This document shows, piece after piece, positions 25,173 through 33,177 of a stretch of DNA of 38,114 nucleotides. A program made the position numbers and the translations under genes. The stretch is from Symbiodinium natans (taxonomy: Eukaryota > Sar > Dinophyceae > Suessiales > Symbiodiniaceae): positions 285,001 through 323,114 of the forward strand of contig CAJNDS010002665.1 in NCBI GenBank assembly GCA_905221605.1, given 5' to 3'. Position 1 is the first letter of the stretch. Each line of letters starts with the position of its first letter. The notes beneath the pieces were generated by a model. That model made no database searches and was not told where the DNA came from. It worked only from the letters and a program-made list of their open reading frames with translations.

Positions 25173-25409
25173 TTGCAAATCTGCAGGAACAAGGGCGTTG
25201 AACAAGGGGCGGCTTTGGGGATTTATGGGGCTGAGTGCGGTTTAGGTTTGCTGAGGGCGTGCTGTGAACGGGTGGTGGTACGACGAGGCCTTCCTTGGCT
25301 AAACCATCCAGCAGCAGTAGGCACGATGACAACAACGCGTTGGGGTCTCACAGCTCCGAAGGAAATTAGGCGTGAAGGCTTTGTCCCCCTGGTTCTTAGT
25401 ACGGAATGA
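25173..25409 (+). CDS. hypothetical ORF, 78 codons (unrecognised)
   Basis: It starts MQICRNKGVEQGAALGIYGA and has a middle of LLRACCERVVVRRGLPWLNH. The last residues lie within a family D MITE. A TCTGCAG acceptor-like site at about 25187-25193 suggests an exon. The opposite strand has an overlapping frame (25072-25335). It is unassigned. Confidence 0.3.
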   Translation: MQICRNKGVEQGAALGIYGAECGLGLLRACCERVVVRRGLPWLNHPAAVGTMTTTRWGLTAPKEIRREGFVPLVLSTE

Positions 25410-25473
25410 GGGGGTGAAGACCCTGTATATACCCGTTAAGGTCCGAATTCCCTCATTCCCTACTAAGAACCAG
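25389..25473. mobile_element. family D MITE, best copy
   Basis: CTGGTTCTTAGTACGGAATG and AGGG at the left face CCCTCATTCCCTACTAAGAA and CCAG at the right, with about 35 bp between. Terminal pairing is nearly perfect over about 20 bp. Confidence 0.85.
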
Positions 25474-25746
25474 CCAGTTGTGCTTTAGGGGCTGCTGTGG
25501 GGGTTTTCCGGGTCTAGGCTAGCGGCTTTGGTGTGTGTCGGTGTAGGGGGTTGCATTGAGGGGTTTATGGTAACGCTATGCCAGAAACCCCTAAACCCCT
25601 ACTGTTCTCGGGCTTTGGGTCGTTTGTCTCGGTCGTTGCTGCCATCTCAGGGTAGTTTCAGAGTCCCAAAATTGGCTTAGGGTTTAGGCTTTAGCCTTTG
25701 GGCTTTAGGCTTCAGAGGTCCCGTACCTTCTTGAAAGGGTTCTGAA
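25474..25746. other. unique DNA with telomeric traces
   Basis: CCCCTAAACCCC lies at about 25588-25599 and TTTAGGC/TTTAGCC units at 25680-25710. No gene is supported. Confidence 0.5.
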
Positions 25747-25826
25747 GTGTGGGCCTTTGGTTTGACGCGGTATATGAGGGGTATCCCTTTTAAGGGCCCA
25801 TACTAAGGGACCATGTAAGTACCCCT
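25747..25826. mobile_element. family E MITE, copy 1
   Basis: GTGTGGGCCTTTGG at the left faces TTAAGGGCCCATAC at the right. It is followed by the outer segment TAAGGGACCATGTAAGTACC. An inverted copy of the outermost part (AGGGGTACTTACATGG) lies at 26008-26023, beyond the next exon-like segment. Confidence 0.6.
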
Positions 25827-25895
25827 AAACCCTAAACCCCCAAACCCTAAACCCCAAACCCTAAACCCCAAACCCCAAATCCCCTGGCCCCAAAC
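25823..25895 (+). repeat. CCCTAAA/CCCCAAA array
   Basis: About ten units. Confidence 0.95.
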
Positions 25896-25901
25896 CCTTT
25901 C

Positions 25902-26003
25902 GGTGCCAAGGTCTCCTTCGAGTGTACCATCCCAGTGGAGTGCCAGCAGCCATCACGTGTCTGGAACGTGGTCAACATCCAGGCGGCTGGGTTTAGGGTC
26001 TAG
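25902..26003 (+). pseudogene. putative exon between inverted arrays
   Basis: The frame GAKVSFECTIPVECQQPSRV then WNVVNIQAAG spans the gap. CCAAG|G may be an acceptor. It looks like beta-strand protein. It is unassigned. Confidence 0.4.
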
Positions 26004-26060
26004 GGCTTAGGGGTACTTACATGGTTTGGGGTTTAGAGTTTAGGGTTTTGGGTTTAGGGT
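25988..26060 (-). repeat. TTTAGGG array interrupted by a family E end
   Basis: TTTAGGG units occur on both sides of AGGGGTACTTACATGG (26008-26023). Confidence 0.85.
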
Positions 26061-26061
26061 T

Positions 26062-26159
26062 GGTTCTTAGTAGGGAATGAATGAGGGAATGAGCGCCCTC
26101 TGTAGACCCTTTAAGGGATTGTGGTAGTGCCTTAATTCCTTCATTCCCTACTGAGAACC
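26062..26159. mobile_element. family D MITE, copy abutting TTTAGGG
   Basis: GGTTCTTAGTAGGGAATGAA at the left faces TTCATTCCCTACTGAGAACC at the right. TTTAGGG repeats touch the left terminus directly. Confidence 0.85.
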
Positions 26160-26239
26160 TGCCGGTCAAAACCGTATGCCCCCCGAGAACTTGCACCAGG
26201 AACCTCGACAAAAGCCACACTGCGGCTGAACCTGTAGAA

Positions 26240-26530
26240 GAAAACTTTTTGGGTTCAGGGTTTAGGGTTTGGGTTTAGGGTTTTGGGTTTTGGGTTTAGG
26301 GTTCAAAGGGCTTACAAGCCCTGAGCCCTAAACCCCGAAAACCCCGAAACCCCACCAATGCCCCAAAACCCTGAAATCCCTAAACCCGAAAGCCCCAAAG
26401 TCCCCCCAACCCCGAAAAAACCCAAACCCAACAACCGCAAAGTCCCAAAACCCCAAAACCCCAAAAGACAAACACACCAAAAAGAAATAGTAGCCCTAAA
26501 CCTTAAACCCTAAACCCCAAATGCCCTAAC
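26240..26530. repeat. TTTAGGG fused to degenerate CCCTAAA
   Basis: TTTAGGG/TTTTGGG (26250-26303) turns through AAAGGGCTTACAAGCCCTGA into CCCTAAA, CCCCAAAA and CCCGAAA variants to 26530. This is a second abrupt orientation switch. Confidence 0.85.
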
Positions 26531-26544
26531 CCCCCCCCAAAAAA

Positions 26545-26646
26545 AAAATAGATAACAACAATAACAATCATAATAATAATAATAATAAAGATAATAATAA
26601 CAATAATAATAATAATACTAATAATAATATTAATAATAATAATAGT
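26545..26646 (+). repeat. AAT microsatellite
   Basis: About 100 bp of AAT/AAC trinucleotides. Confidence 0.95.
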
Positions 26647-26651
26647 AGACC

Positions 26652-26744
26652 CTGCAAGCGCATGGCGAGGTGCGGGACATGGGCCCCCTGGAAGGCTCCA
26701 CGCCCGGCTCCCAGTGGTGTTTGTTCTTGTCTGTGCCGAGTTAA
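26652..26744 (+). pseudogene. putative terminal exon
   Basis: The frame LQAHGEVRDMGPLEGSTPGS then QWCLFLSVPS reaches a natural stop. Another frame is also open with a hydrophobic end (PVVFVLVCAELRIQ). It is unassigned. Confidence 0.25.
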
Positions 26745-26747
26745 GAA

Positions 26748-26950
26748 TTCAGGGTTTAGGGGCTTAGGGTTTAGGGTTTAGGGCTTAGGGTTTAGGGTTT
26801 AGGGTTGAGGGCTTAGGGTTTAGGGTTACTATTTGGGGTGTTGCCTTTTTTTTGGGGGGGGGGGTTTGGGGTTTTTGGGGTTTTGGGGTAGGGTTTAGCG
26901 TTTATGGTTTAGGGTGTAGGGGTTTTGGGGTTCAGGGTTCAGGGTTGGTT
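26748..26950 (-). repeat. TTTAGGG arrays around a T/G run
   Basis: About 11 units to 26830, then T- and G-runs (26845-26880), then degenerate units. Confidence 0.9.
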
Positions 26951-26951
26951 T

Positions 26952-27077
26952 GGTGCCGGCTACACGAGGAATATCGAGGAATGCCAATTTGGAAGATTCT
27001 TCTCCTCGTGCTTTAATCAGCGGACCCTGGTTACAAAGAAGCTCGGAAGATGGTTCTGTTTAGGGTTTGGGGTTTAG
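26952..27077 (+). pseudogene. putative exon between TTTAGGG arrays
   Basis: The frame GYTRNIEECQFGRFFSSCFN then QRTLVTKKLGRWFCL runs to the next array. It is rich in Phe, Arg and Cys and strongly coding-like. No family could be named. Confidence 0.4.
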
Positions 27078-27110
27078 GGTTTAGAGTTTAGGGTTTAGAG
27101 TTTAGGGTTT
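27062..27110 (-). repeat. TTTAGGG array with TTTAGAG variants
   Basis: TTTAGAGTTTAGGG alternates, a 14-bp higher-order period. Confidence 0.9.
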
Positions 27111-27156
27111 AGTGTTGATTGATGGTCATGCCCTGCGGTTTAGAGTCTTGGGCTAC

Positions 27157-27408
27157 TAAACCCTAAACCCTAAACCCTAAACCCTAAACCCTAAACCCTA
27201 AAAGCTTCAGTGCTTTCGTAGAGGGCTTCGGGGTTCAGGGTTCCACGTGGGACCCGCGTGTGGACCCAACGTCGGACCCACAGTGCGGGTCCTTGAGGAT
27301 GGCCCTAAACCCTAAACCCCAAACCCTAAACCCTAAACCCTAAACCCTAAACCCTAAACCCTACACCCTAAACCCTAAAACCCTAAACCCTAAACCCTAA
27401 ACCCCAAG
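27157..27408 (+). repeat. two CCCTAAA arrays around a GGACCC-rich spacer
   Basis: Arrays at 27157-27203 and 27303-27408. The spacer contains GGGACCCGCGTG, GGACCCAACG and GGACCCACAG in short succession. Confidence 0.9.
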
Positions 27409-27413
27409 TGTGA

Positions 27414-27692
27414 AGCCGACTTAGGGCCTGCTTTTCGGAAGAAGAACTGGCTGATGGGACGGAACCATATACCTGGGCTCACGTGAGGCGTTCGGTGGAA
27501 GCAATGGAGGACCTCGATGCTCGCATCACTGCGTTGAAGCTAAAACGTGAACAAAAGGAGGCTGCCCGAGACCTGAAAGTGGCCCGCCAAAAACGCCGCA
27601 GGCAAGACTGGTTGCGAGTTGGAGTCTTATTGTTGATTCTAGAGGCCCCAGGCCCCAGAACCCACCCAAAGGCTTCAGGGTTTAGGGTTTAG
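27414..27692 (+). CDS. putative exon with coiled-coil, then hydrophobic stretch
   Basis: The frame is open from 27414 and reads CFSEEELADGTEPYTWAHVR, RSVEAMEDLDARITALKLKR, EQKEAARDLKVARQKRRRQD, WLRVGVLLLILEAPG. The middle has heptad-like spacing typical of coiled coil, followed by a basic patch and a ten-residue hydrophobic run. CCCTAAA lies upstream and TTTAGGG closes the frame. This is the best single coding candidate. The gene is not recognised. Confidence 0.5.
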   Translation, partial: SRLRACFSEEELADGTEPYTWAHVRRSVEAMEDLDARITALKLKREQKEAARDLKVARQKRRRQDWLRVGVLLLILEAPGPRTHPKASGFRV

Positions 27693-27740
27693 GGCTTAGG
27701 GCTTCGGGTTTAGGGTTTAAAGGGTTCAGGGTTTCGGGTC
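27676..27740 (-). repeat. TTTAGGG array, degenerate
   Basis: TTTAGGG, CTTAGGG, TTTCGGG and TTCAGGG. Confidence 0.85.
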
Positions 27741-27754
27741 CCCAAAACCTACTT

Positions 27755-27838
27755 AGCCCATCTTCTCCCGAGAGCCCAAGCCGTGACCTCCACGCCTTGA
27801 GCGTGAAGCTCTTGCTGGTTCTTCATGGGTTTATGTAG
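27755..27838 (+). pseudogene. putative terminal exon
   Basis: The frame PSSPESPSRDLHALSVKLLL then VLHGFM reaches a natural stop. It is unassigned. Confidence 0.3.
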
Positions 27839-27888
27839 GGGTTCAGGCTTTAGGGGGTTCAGGGGGAGCGGGGTTTAGGGTTTAGGGT

Positions 27889-27981
27889 TTAGGGCTTCAG
27901 GCACTGGGGTTTGTTGTTTAGGGGGCTCACACAGCCAGCGAGGAACTCGGCCATGTACTCACCCCAGCGGTCATACTCTAA
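27889..27981 (-). pseudogene. putative minus-strand exon
   Basis: The frame LEYDRWGEYMAEFLAGCVSP stops in the TTTAGGG array on its left. It has acidic/aromatic helical composition, coding-like only on this strand. It is unassigned. Confidence 0.4.
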
Positions 27982-28049
27982 CCCCCTTCCCCATGCTCAC
28001 CGAAGCATCGGTAGGTGACAGACCACCCCTGCTCCCTGAATCCTCTGGG

Positions 28050-28108
28050 TTTAGGGTTTAGGGTTTAGGGTTTAGGGTTTAGGGTTTAGGGTTTAGGGTT
28101 TAGGGTAA
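28050..28108 (-). repeat. TTTAGGG array
   Basis: Eight homogeneous units, ending six bases before a family B element. Confidence 0.95.
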
Positions 28109-28113
28109 GCCCC

Positions 28114-28247
28114 TACTTGGAGGTTCATGGTACTTACTAGCTAATTATATAGCTGTACTTATAACCGTGTTAGGGCACTTAAGGGGCTTACAAGTGGGTA
28201 ATAAATACAGGTTTAATTGCTCAATAAGTACCATGAACCTCCAAGTA
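28114..28247. mobile_element. family B MITE, type copy
   Basis: TACTTGGAGGTTCATGGTAC and TTA at the left are the exact complement of TAAGTACCATGAACCTCCAA and GTA at the right. The interior contains GTACTTATAACC and GGCTTACAAGTGGGTAAT. No coding capacity is present. Confidence 0.9.
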
Positions 28248-28409
28248 AACGCCCAAAACCGTGAAAAGGCCTGCACTTGGGGATATGATTTTTGCCTTTT
28301 TGGGTATGATAATTCCTGAGACAAAGGTACAATTAGATTTTCTTGCCTCGGGTTCCCTTGTGAGGTTCCTGCTTCCTCTGTAACTCAGTGATGCTTCGGT
28401 CCACGAAGC
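28248..28409. other. unique DNA, no supported gene
   Basis: T-rich sequence with no repeat and no long frame. Confidence 0.4.
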
Positions 28410-28445
28410 CCTAAACCCTAAACCCTAAACCCTAAACCCCAAACC

Positions 28446-28577
28446 ATGAAAGCCAAGCAAGAAAGCGCCCTCAACAGCTCCTCTACTTGTGCCAGCTTTG
28501 ACCCAGGACTGGCGAGCACAAGTTTAGGCCTGAGTAGAGGGGTTGAGGGTTTAGGCTTGTTAGGGTTTAGGGCTTAG
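28446..28577 (+). pseudogene. ATG-started open segment between inverted arrays
   Basis: The frame MKAKQESALNSSSTCASFDP then GLASTSLGLSRG is preceded by CCCTAAA and closes in TTTAGGG. It is Ser-rich and unassigned. Confidence 0.3.
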
Positions 28578-28666
28578 GGTCTAGGGTCTAGGGTCTAGGG
28601 TTTAGGGTTTAGGGTTTAGGGTTTAGGAGGGGTTGGGGGGTTTGGGGGGTTTGGGGGGTTTGGGGT
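28545..28666 (-). repeat. TTTAGGG array ending in TTTGGGGGG units
   Basis: TCTAGGG block, then TTTAGGG, then three 9-bp TTTGGGGGG units (28634-28664). Confidence 0.9.
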
Positions 28667-28667
28667 C

Positions 28668-28751
28668 TTGGCGGTGGAAAACATGGAGCAGGAAGGTGCA
28701 ACGCGGGACGTCAGCAAAGAGATCATGGGCAGCTGTGGTGCTGTGACTTAG
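28668..28751 (+). pseudogene. putative exon (unrecognised)
   Basis: The frame LAVENMEQEGATRDVSKEIM then GSCGAVT ends with a TAG that is also the start of the next array. Strongly coding-like, with acidic helical composition. Confidence 0.4.
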
Positions 28752-28865
28752 GGTTTAGGGTTTAGGGTTTAGGGTTCAGGGTTCAGGGTTCAGGGTTCAG
28801 GGTTTAGGGTTTAGGGTTTAGGGTTTAGGGTTTAGGGTTTAGGGTTTAGGGTTTAGGGTTTAGGA
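28747..28865 (-). repeat. TTTAGGG array with TTCAGGG block
   Basis: Exactly four TTCAGGG units (28775-28802) inside about 13 TTTAGGG units. Confidence 0.95.
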
Positions 28866-28889
28866 AGTGGGTGACACCAACAACTGTGA

Positions 28890-29150
28890 ATGTTCAGCGG
28901 CTTTGCTCATTGGAGGGAGCATGCGCCCGTGCAGCAACGTGTGAATGGCCACGTGCGGGATTCAATCGACGACATGAGAGCCCCCGCTGAACAGTGCTCA
29001 ACAAACATGCGGAGCACGTCAATGCAATCAACGACGTGGTTGCTCGACCCGAAGCTAACCCTGAAGTGCAACCGTCAATTATGCAACGCTTCAATGCGTG
29101 GTCTTTTCGGGTAGTTTTCATTCAAGGTTTGGACGTTTTGGGTAGTAAGC
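28890..29150 (+). pseudogene. gene fragment with a frame change
   Basis: FAHWREHAPVQQRVNGHVRD and DSIDDMRAPAEQCS are read to about 29005. The coding-like reading then moves one frame: NKHAEHVNAINDVVARPEAN, PEVQPSIMQRFNAWSF. One frameshift explains this. It is helical and unassigned. Confidence 0.4.
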
Positions 29151-29177
29151 GTGTTGGTGGGCTTGGGGTATTGCTTA

Positions 29178-29375
29178 GGGTTTCGGGTTTAGGGTTTAGG
29201 GTGTGTGGGGGGGGGGGGGGGGTGTAGGGCATCTTTGGTGCTCGAGACAGTTGGGTATTTCATGTTTTTGTCATCAGGAAGGTCATGGCGCAGGGCTTTC
29301 TGGATCTGGGGTTTGGGGTTTAGGGTTTAGGGTTTAGGGTTTAGGGTTTGGGGTTTAGGGTTTCGGGTTTAGGGC
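29178..29375 (-). repeat. TTTAGGG arrays around a poly(G) run
   Basis: Short array (29178-29202), 16 G (29207-29222), about 85 bp unassigned, array 29308-29375. Confidence 0.9.
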
Positions 29376-29484
29376 TATAGGGGTGGGATTATACTATTTG
29401 GGGGGATGCCCATCTGAGCCTTAAACCATACAAGTGCTTGAAGGTCTGCATGATCTAGGCCTTAAGCCTCGGCAGACCTGTGGT

Positions 29485-29582
29485 ACCCTAAACCCTAAAC
29501 CCTAAACCCTAAACCCTTCAAAACCCTTCAAAACCCTTCAAAACCCTTTAAAACCCTTCAAAACCCTTCAAAACCCTAAACC
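29485..29582 (+). repeat. CCCTAAA array with 10-bp AAACCCTTCA block
   Basis: Four heptamers are followed from 29511 by about 6.5 copies of the 10-mer AAACCCTTCA, one with TTTA. Confidence 0.95.
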
Positions 29583-29890
29583 CTACCTTCTGTTGGTTCT
29601 GGGTTTCCTTATAAGGTAAGTAGCCCCGAAATGGGTGCCCTTATTACAATCGGGTTCCTGGGCCCCCGAGAACCCCAACAAGTGCTTTAATTTAAGGGCT
29701 GCATAAGCATGCCTTCTTTCAAGGGCTTTGAAGAGCGGTTGAGTTTTGGGTTTAAGGAGGACTTCTTCGGACCACACCCTTGAACCTTACCCTACCAAAA
29801 TAAGGCAAGCGCAAGTCATGATTAATGTTTATTTAGGCATGTTTCCGAGTTAGGCTTCTGGGTTTTGGATTGGTTAGGGAGAGTTCCTAA
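29583..29890. other. unique DNA with a minus-strand ORF
   Basis: The minus frame 29583-29777 (64 codons) includes LFKALERRHAYAALKLKHLL, which is plausible. GGTTCTGGGTTTCC near 29594 resembles a family D end facing GAGAACCCC near 29669. It is undecided between element and gene fragment. Confidence 0.25.
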
Positions 29891-29896
29891 ACCTAA

Positions 29897-29965
29897 ACCT
29901 TAAGCAGCTACAGCATGAAACACATGTTGCAAGCATTCAAGAGAATACGCTACCATGAGTACTAA
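29897..29965 (+). pseudogene. putative terminal exon
   Basis: The frame TLSSYSMKHMLQAFKRIRYH then EY reaches a natural stop. It is basic and helical. It follows a CCCTAAA trace and precedes TTTAGGG/TTTCGGG repeats (29978-30025). Confidence 0.35.
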
Positions 29966-30047
29966 CTGTCGCTAGAGGGCTTAGGGTTTCGGGTTTCGGG
30001 GCAAGCTTAAGGTTTAGGGTTTGGGATAAAGAGTCTGTCTGAGGGCA

Positions 30048-30080
30048 GTTACATGGTCCCTGAATATGGATGGGCCCTTA
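30048..30080 (-). mobile_element. family E end, reverse orientation
   Basis: GTTACATGGTCCCTGAATAT and GGATGGGCCCTTA match the reverse complement of the right end of 25747-25826. No partner arm is present before the CCCTAAA array. Confidence 0.5.
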
Positions 30081-30094
30081 AATGGGGACCCCCG

Positions 30095-30238
30095 ATTTAA
30101 ACCCTAAACCCTAAGCCCTAAGCCCTAAACCCTAAACCCTAAACCCTAAACCCTAAACCCTAAACCCTAAACCCTAAACCCTAAACCCTAAACCCTAAAC
30201 CCTAAACCCTAAACCCTAAACCCTAAACCCTAAACCCT
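30095..30238 (+). repeat. CCCTAAA array
   Basis: About 20 units, nearly perfect. Confidence 0.98.
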
Positions 30239-30241
30239 CCC

Positions 30242-30391
30242 AACCTGCCGGCCAGCATCCGCCTGGCGGACCGGGCTGCCGACATGATTCCGCTGAAGTG
30301 GGTCGACCTCCCTACGGGCGGCCACAAGGGTGGCTCTGCGCGAAGTGAGCGACTTCAGAGATGGGGCTGTGCTTTTGGATACAATGTATAA
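30242..30391 (+). pseudogene. putative terminal exon, 49 codons
   Basis: Directly after the array: NLPASIRLADRAADMIPLKW, VDLPTGGHKGGSARSERLQR, WGCAFGYNV and a natural stop. Strongly coding-like in the first 35 residues. It is unassigned. Confidence 0.4.
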
Positions 30392-30884
30392 CTTCCCTTC
30401 TTCTTGAGAAGGGGAAGAACCCCCAAACCCTAAACCCTAAACCCCAGAAGTCATGCCCTAAACCCAAAACCTGCCACCCCACTTGAGACAGCTCTGTCTG
30501 GCCCACGGGTCCTTTCTACCTGTCGTTGGGTTGTTTTTGGAGCCGAGGGTGGTGGGGGGTGGGGGGCTTGCCTCCTGGACCAATGTACTTCAAACTCGGA
30601 TTGTGGAGCCTTTTGTGTTCAGGCGGAGCTTTGTGTCGTGCCAGCCGGCTTAGACAGAGAACTTTGTAAACTCGGAATGATCTGTTGGCATGTAAAGAGG
30701 CTTAAGCAATTGAGGTTTAAGGCTCAGAGCTTCAGGAGCAAATAAGCGCTTAATTGAGGGTTATGCGGGCTGTTGCTTCGGGGATTTTAGGGGTTTGGGG
30801 TTTTTTGCGCGCAGGCGGTGGGTTTCTGATGCTCCATGACGGTGAGGGTGTGAGTGGTCTTGGGCCTGTTGGGGTTTGGGGAGT
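30392..30884. other. mostly unique DNA
   Basis: A short CCCTAAA run lies at 30425-30445 and G-rich sequence at 30548-30567. Weak ORFs occur on both strands (30312-30506 minus, 30761-30961 minus). Nothing is supported. Confidence 0.35.
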
Positions 30885-30975
30885 TTGAGTGTATATAATG
30901 TTCCTTTGAATATTGGTGAGTGTATATACTGGGTGCCTTTTGGGGGGTACAAGAAATACATACCCTACTTCACAT
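30885..30975 (+). repeat. dispersed repeat F, copy 2
   Basis: Gap-free counterpart of 15775-15862. The same frame is open (NVPLNIGECIYWVPFGGYKK then YIPYF). Confidence 0.6.
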
Positions 30976-31034
30976 GGTTTGGAGGGTTTCGGATCAATAC
31001 TCTAAGATTTAGTTCCCTTCTACGGCGCCTTATC

Positions 31035-31390
31035 GGGGAGCCCCTAAACCCTAATCTCTACCCCCTACCCTGACCCTGTCATCTCTCTAAACCCTAAACC
31101 CTAAACCCTAAGCCCTAAGCCCTAAGCCCGGCTCGGGCATCCATGGATCCTAAGAGCCCTATTCACCCTAAACCCCAAGCTCTTCGAGAGCTGACATGGG
31201 TAGATCTCCTAGGGTTTAGGGTTTAGGGTTTAGGGTTTAGGGTTTAGGATTTAGGGTTTAGGGTTTAGGGTTTAGGGTAGGCTGAACTACTCGACAACAC
31301 ACGAACCCCCAAACCTTAAACTCGCAAACCGAAAACAGCCTTGCAGCTCTGAACCCTCAACCCCCAAACCCTAGACCCTAGAAACTGCCC
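31035..31390. repeat. alternating short arrays
   Basis: CCCTAAA/CCCTAAG at 31085-31128, brief CCCTAAA near 31165, TTTAGGG at 31209-31278, and degenerate CCCTAAA at 31300-31390. The TTTAGGG-to-CCCTAAA gap is only about 25 bp. Confidence 0.85.
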
Positions 31391-31444
31391 TAAAGGTCCC
31401 CTAAACCCGAGGCCCCAGAAAGCTAAGACTGCAACTCAGGTAGA

Positions 31445-31552
31445 GATAGATACTCCATGGACTACTTCTACCCGAGCAAGGCGCACAGCATGGCCAACAG
31501 GTTCAGGGCTTCAACGGAATTCCCGCTGTGTTTCATTTTTTTGGTTTGCTGA
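31445..31552 (+). pseudogene. putative exon fragment
   Basis: The frame DRYSMDYFYPSKAHSMANRF, RASTEFPLCFIFLVC ends at TGA. It is rich in Tyr, Phe and Ser. It is unassigned. Confidence 0.3.
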
Positions 31553-31654
31553 GTATCCTTGCTCGATGCTTTTGCTCAGCTTCTAGTGAGCGGAGGGAAG
31601 GAAGCAGGGGTTTAGGGTTTAGGGTTGAGGGTTTATTGAACAGAGCAGAGGATC

Positions 31655-31770
31655 ATATGTATACATATATATATATATATGTACATATTCATACACATAT
31701 CTATAATATCTATACCTATATGTATATCTAAATCTAAACCTATATCTATATCTATATCTATGTCTATATA
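31655..31770 (+). repeat. TA and TATATC/TATCTA microsatellite
   Basis: A TA run, then TCTATA/TATCTA hexamers. ORFs on both strands (Ile/Ser or Asp/Ile repeats) are artefacts. Confidence 0.95.
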
Positions 31771-31985
31771 TAGGGTGTATGTGTGTGTGTGCCGTTCTTT
31801 GTGTGCGTATGTACGTCCTATAAGCATTACATGTTCTTCAAGTCTGTTTATGTTCTGTGTGTTACATGTGTTTAAGTTGTGATATAGTGATATGTAGTAT
31901 GCTGAGTGAGATATACATATTTTCTATATGTGTATATATGGGTTGGCAAGCATTCTTAGGGGCATTTGGGGTTGGGCAGGTCACC
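31771..31985. other. AT-rich unique DNA
   Basis: GTGTGTG and TATA-rich traces, with no supported gene. Confidence 0.4.
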
Positions 31986-32025
31986 GCTGTCGAGTACACA
32001 GATGCACAACTGCGAGGAGCGTGAC
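31981..32025 (+). pseudogene. short terminal exon-like fragment
   Basis: TTGGGCAG|GTC is followed by VTAVEYTDAQLRGA and a stop. The YTDxQL core also occurs in the fragment ending at 21024. It is very short. Confidence 0.25.
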
Positions 32026-32059
32026 AGCTCAGAGATCACTCTTCCTTGGGTTTCAGTTG

Positions 32060-32150
32060 CCGGGTTTAGGGTTTAAGGTTTAGGGTGTCGGGTTTAGGGT
32101 TCAGCGAAGCCTGAAACCCCAAACCCCTAAACCCTACACCCAAAAGCCTG
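32060..32150. repeat. TTTAGGG fused to CCCTAAA
   Basis: TTTAGGG units (32060-32101) turn within about 12 bp (TTCAGCGAAGCCTGAA) into CCCCAAA/CCCTACA units. Confidence 0.85.
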
Positions 32151-32239
32151 AACTGATGATGTGTTTGACAGGCAAGGCTGGCAGCCCAAAACGAACCTGC
32201 ATTGTTAGGGCTTAGGTATCATGGCTTTGGGTTTGGGTA

Positions 32240-32332
32240 ACCCTAAACCCTAAACCCTAAACCCTAAACCCTAAACCCTAAACCCTAAACCCTAAACCCG
32301 AAACCCTAAACCCTAAACCCTAAACCCTAAGT
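32240..32332 (+). repeat. CCCTAAA array
   Basis: About 13 units with one CCCGAAA. Confidence 0.95.
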
Positions 32333-32640
32333 GTAGTGTGGTGTTTCATGGTTTAGGGCTTGGGTTTGAAGGTCTGGGATCATGGTTTTTAAGGGCTTAG
32401 GGCCTAGGGCTTAGGGGGTTTCATGGTGTAGGGTATTAGGGTTGAGGGTCAGGATGTTCGTGTGAGATTATATGCTGTTTCTGCTTGGCCCTTAACCCTT
32501 CATAAGCCCGAAACCCGAATCTGTAAACCCCAAGATCATCGATCCCAGATGGGTAGTTCTAGGCACCGTCGTATGCAGGGACCCAAAAAAGGGACCCTAA
32601 ATTAGAGAACGACCCAGATGATCCCATCAAACACCCATGC
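32333..32640. other. degenerate TTTAGGG then unique DNA
   Basis: TTTAGGG-like units decay through 32350-32450. The remaining 190 bp shows no supported gene. Confidence 0.5.
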
Positions 32641-32643
32641 AGG

Positions 32644-32797
32644 CCCCTAAACCCTAAACCCTAAACCCTAAACCCTAAACCCTAAACCCTAAACCCTAAA
32701 CCCTAAACCCTAAACCCTAAACCCTAAACCCTAAACCCCTAAAACCCTAAACCCTACACCCTAAACCCTAAACCCTAAACCCTAAACTCCTAAACCC
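32644..32797 (+). repeat. CCCTAAA array
   Basis: About 21 units. Confidence 0.97.
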
Positions 32798-32971
32798 TAC
32801 ATACACGCGCCTGAGCGCTTCGAGGTCTGCCACGGGGAGTGCGTCCCGGCAGACGAGACTTTCAATGACCCCGGGATGGGGGTTTCGGGTGCCAAGCCCT
32901 GCATTCTCGACCCTAACCCCTTCCACCCCCAACAAGGCCAAACCATAAAGGGTTTAGGGTTTAGGGTTTAG
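32798..32971 (+). pseudogene. putative exon between inverted arrays, Cys-containing
   Basis: The frame YIHAPERFEVCHGECVPADE, TFNDPGMGVSGAKPCILDPN, PFHPQQGQTIKG spans the whole 150-bp gap and stops in TTTAGGG. The Cys, His and Pro pattern suggests a secreted or small disulfide or metal-binding domain fragment, but no family is recognised. It is one of the strongest coding-like segments. Confidence 0.45.
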
Positions 32972-33045
32972 GGTTTAGGGTTTAGGGTTTAGGGTTTAGG
33001 ACCCCAAACCCGAAGCCCTCAACCCCAAACCCTAAACCCTGAAGA
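32948..33045. repeat. TTTAGGG array fused to CCCTAAA
   Basis: Seven TTTAGGG units abut CCCCAAA/CCCGAAG/CCCTAAA units at 33000/33001 with no spacer. Confidence 0.92.
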
Positions 33046-33071
33046 CTAACATAAATTGAAGTCCCAGCTTC

Positions 33072-33170
33072 GTAGCCCAGAGGTACCCTTTGCCCTTTTT
33101 TTGGTTATGCGTTCCCTTATAAAGCAACCAAAAAGAGGGTGCACTGATTATAAGATGGTTACTGGGCTAC
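33072..33170. mobile_element. family C MITE, type copy
   Basis: GTAGCCCAGAGGTACC at the left faces GGTTACTGGGCTAC at the right. Inner arms GCCCTTTTTTTGGTT and AACCAAAAAGAGGGTGC also pair, giving a long hairpin around a short GC-poor loop. Confidence 0.8.
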
Positions 33171-33177
33171 TAAGCCA

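Noticed and set aside
31633-31882. Ile/Ser/Asp-repeat ORFs
   Set aside because: They are translations of TATATC/TA simple repeats.
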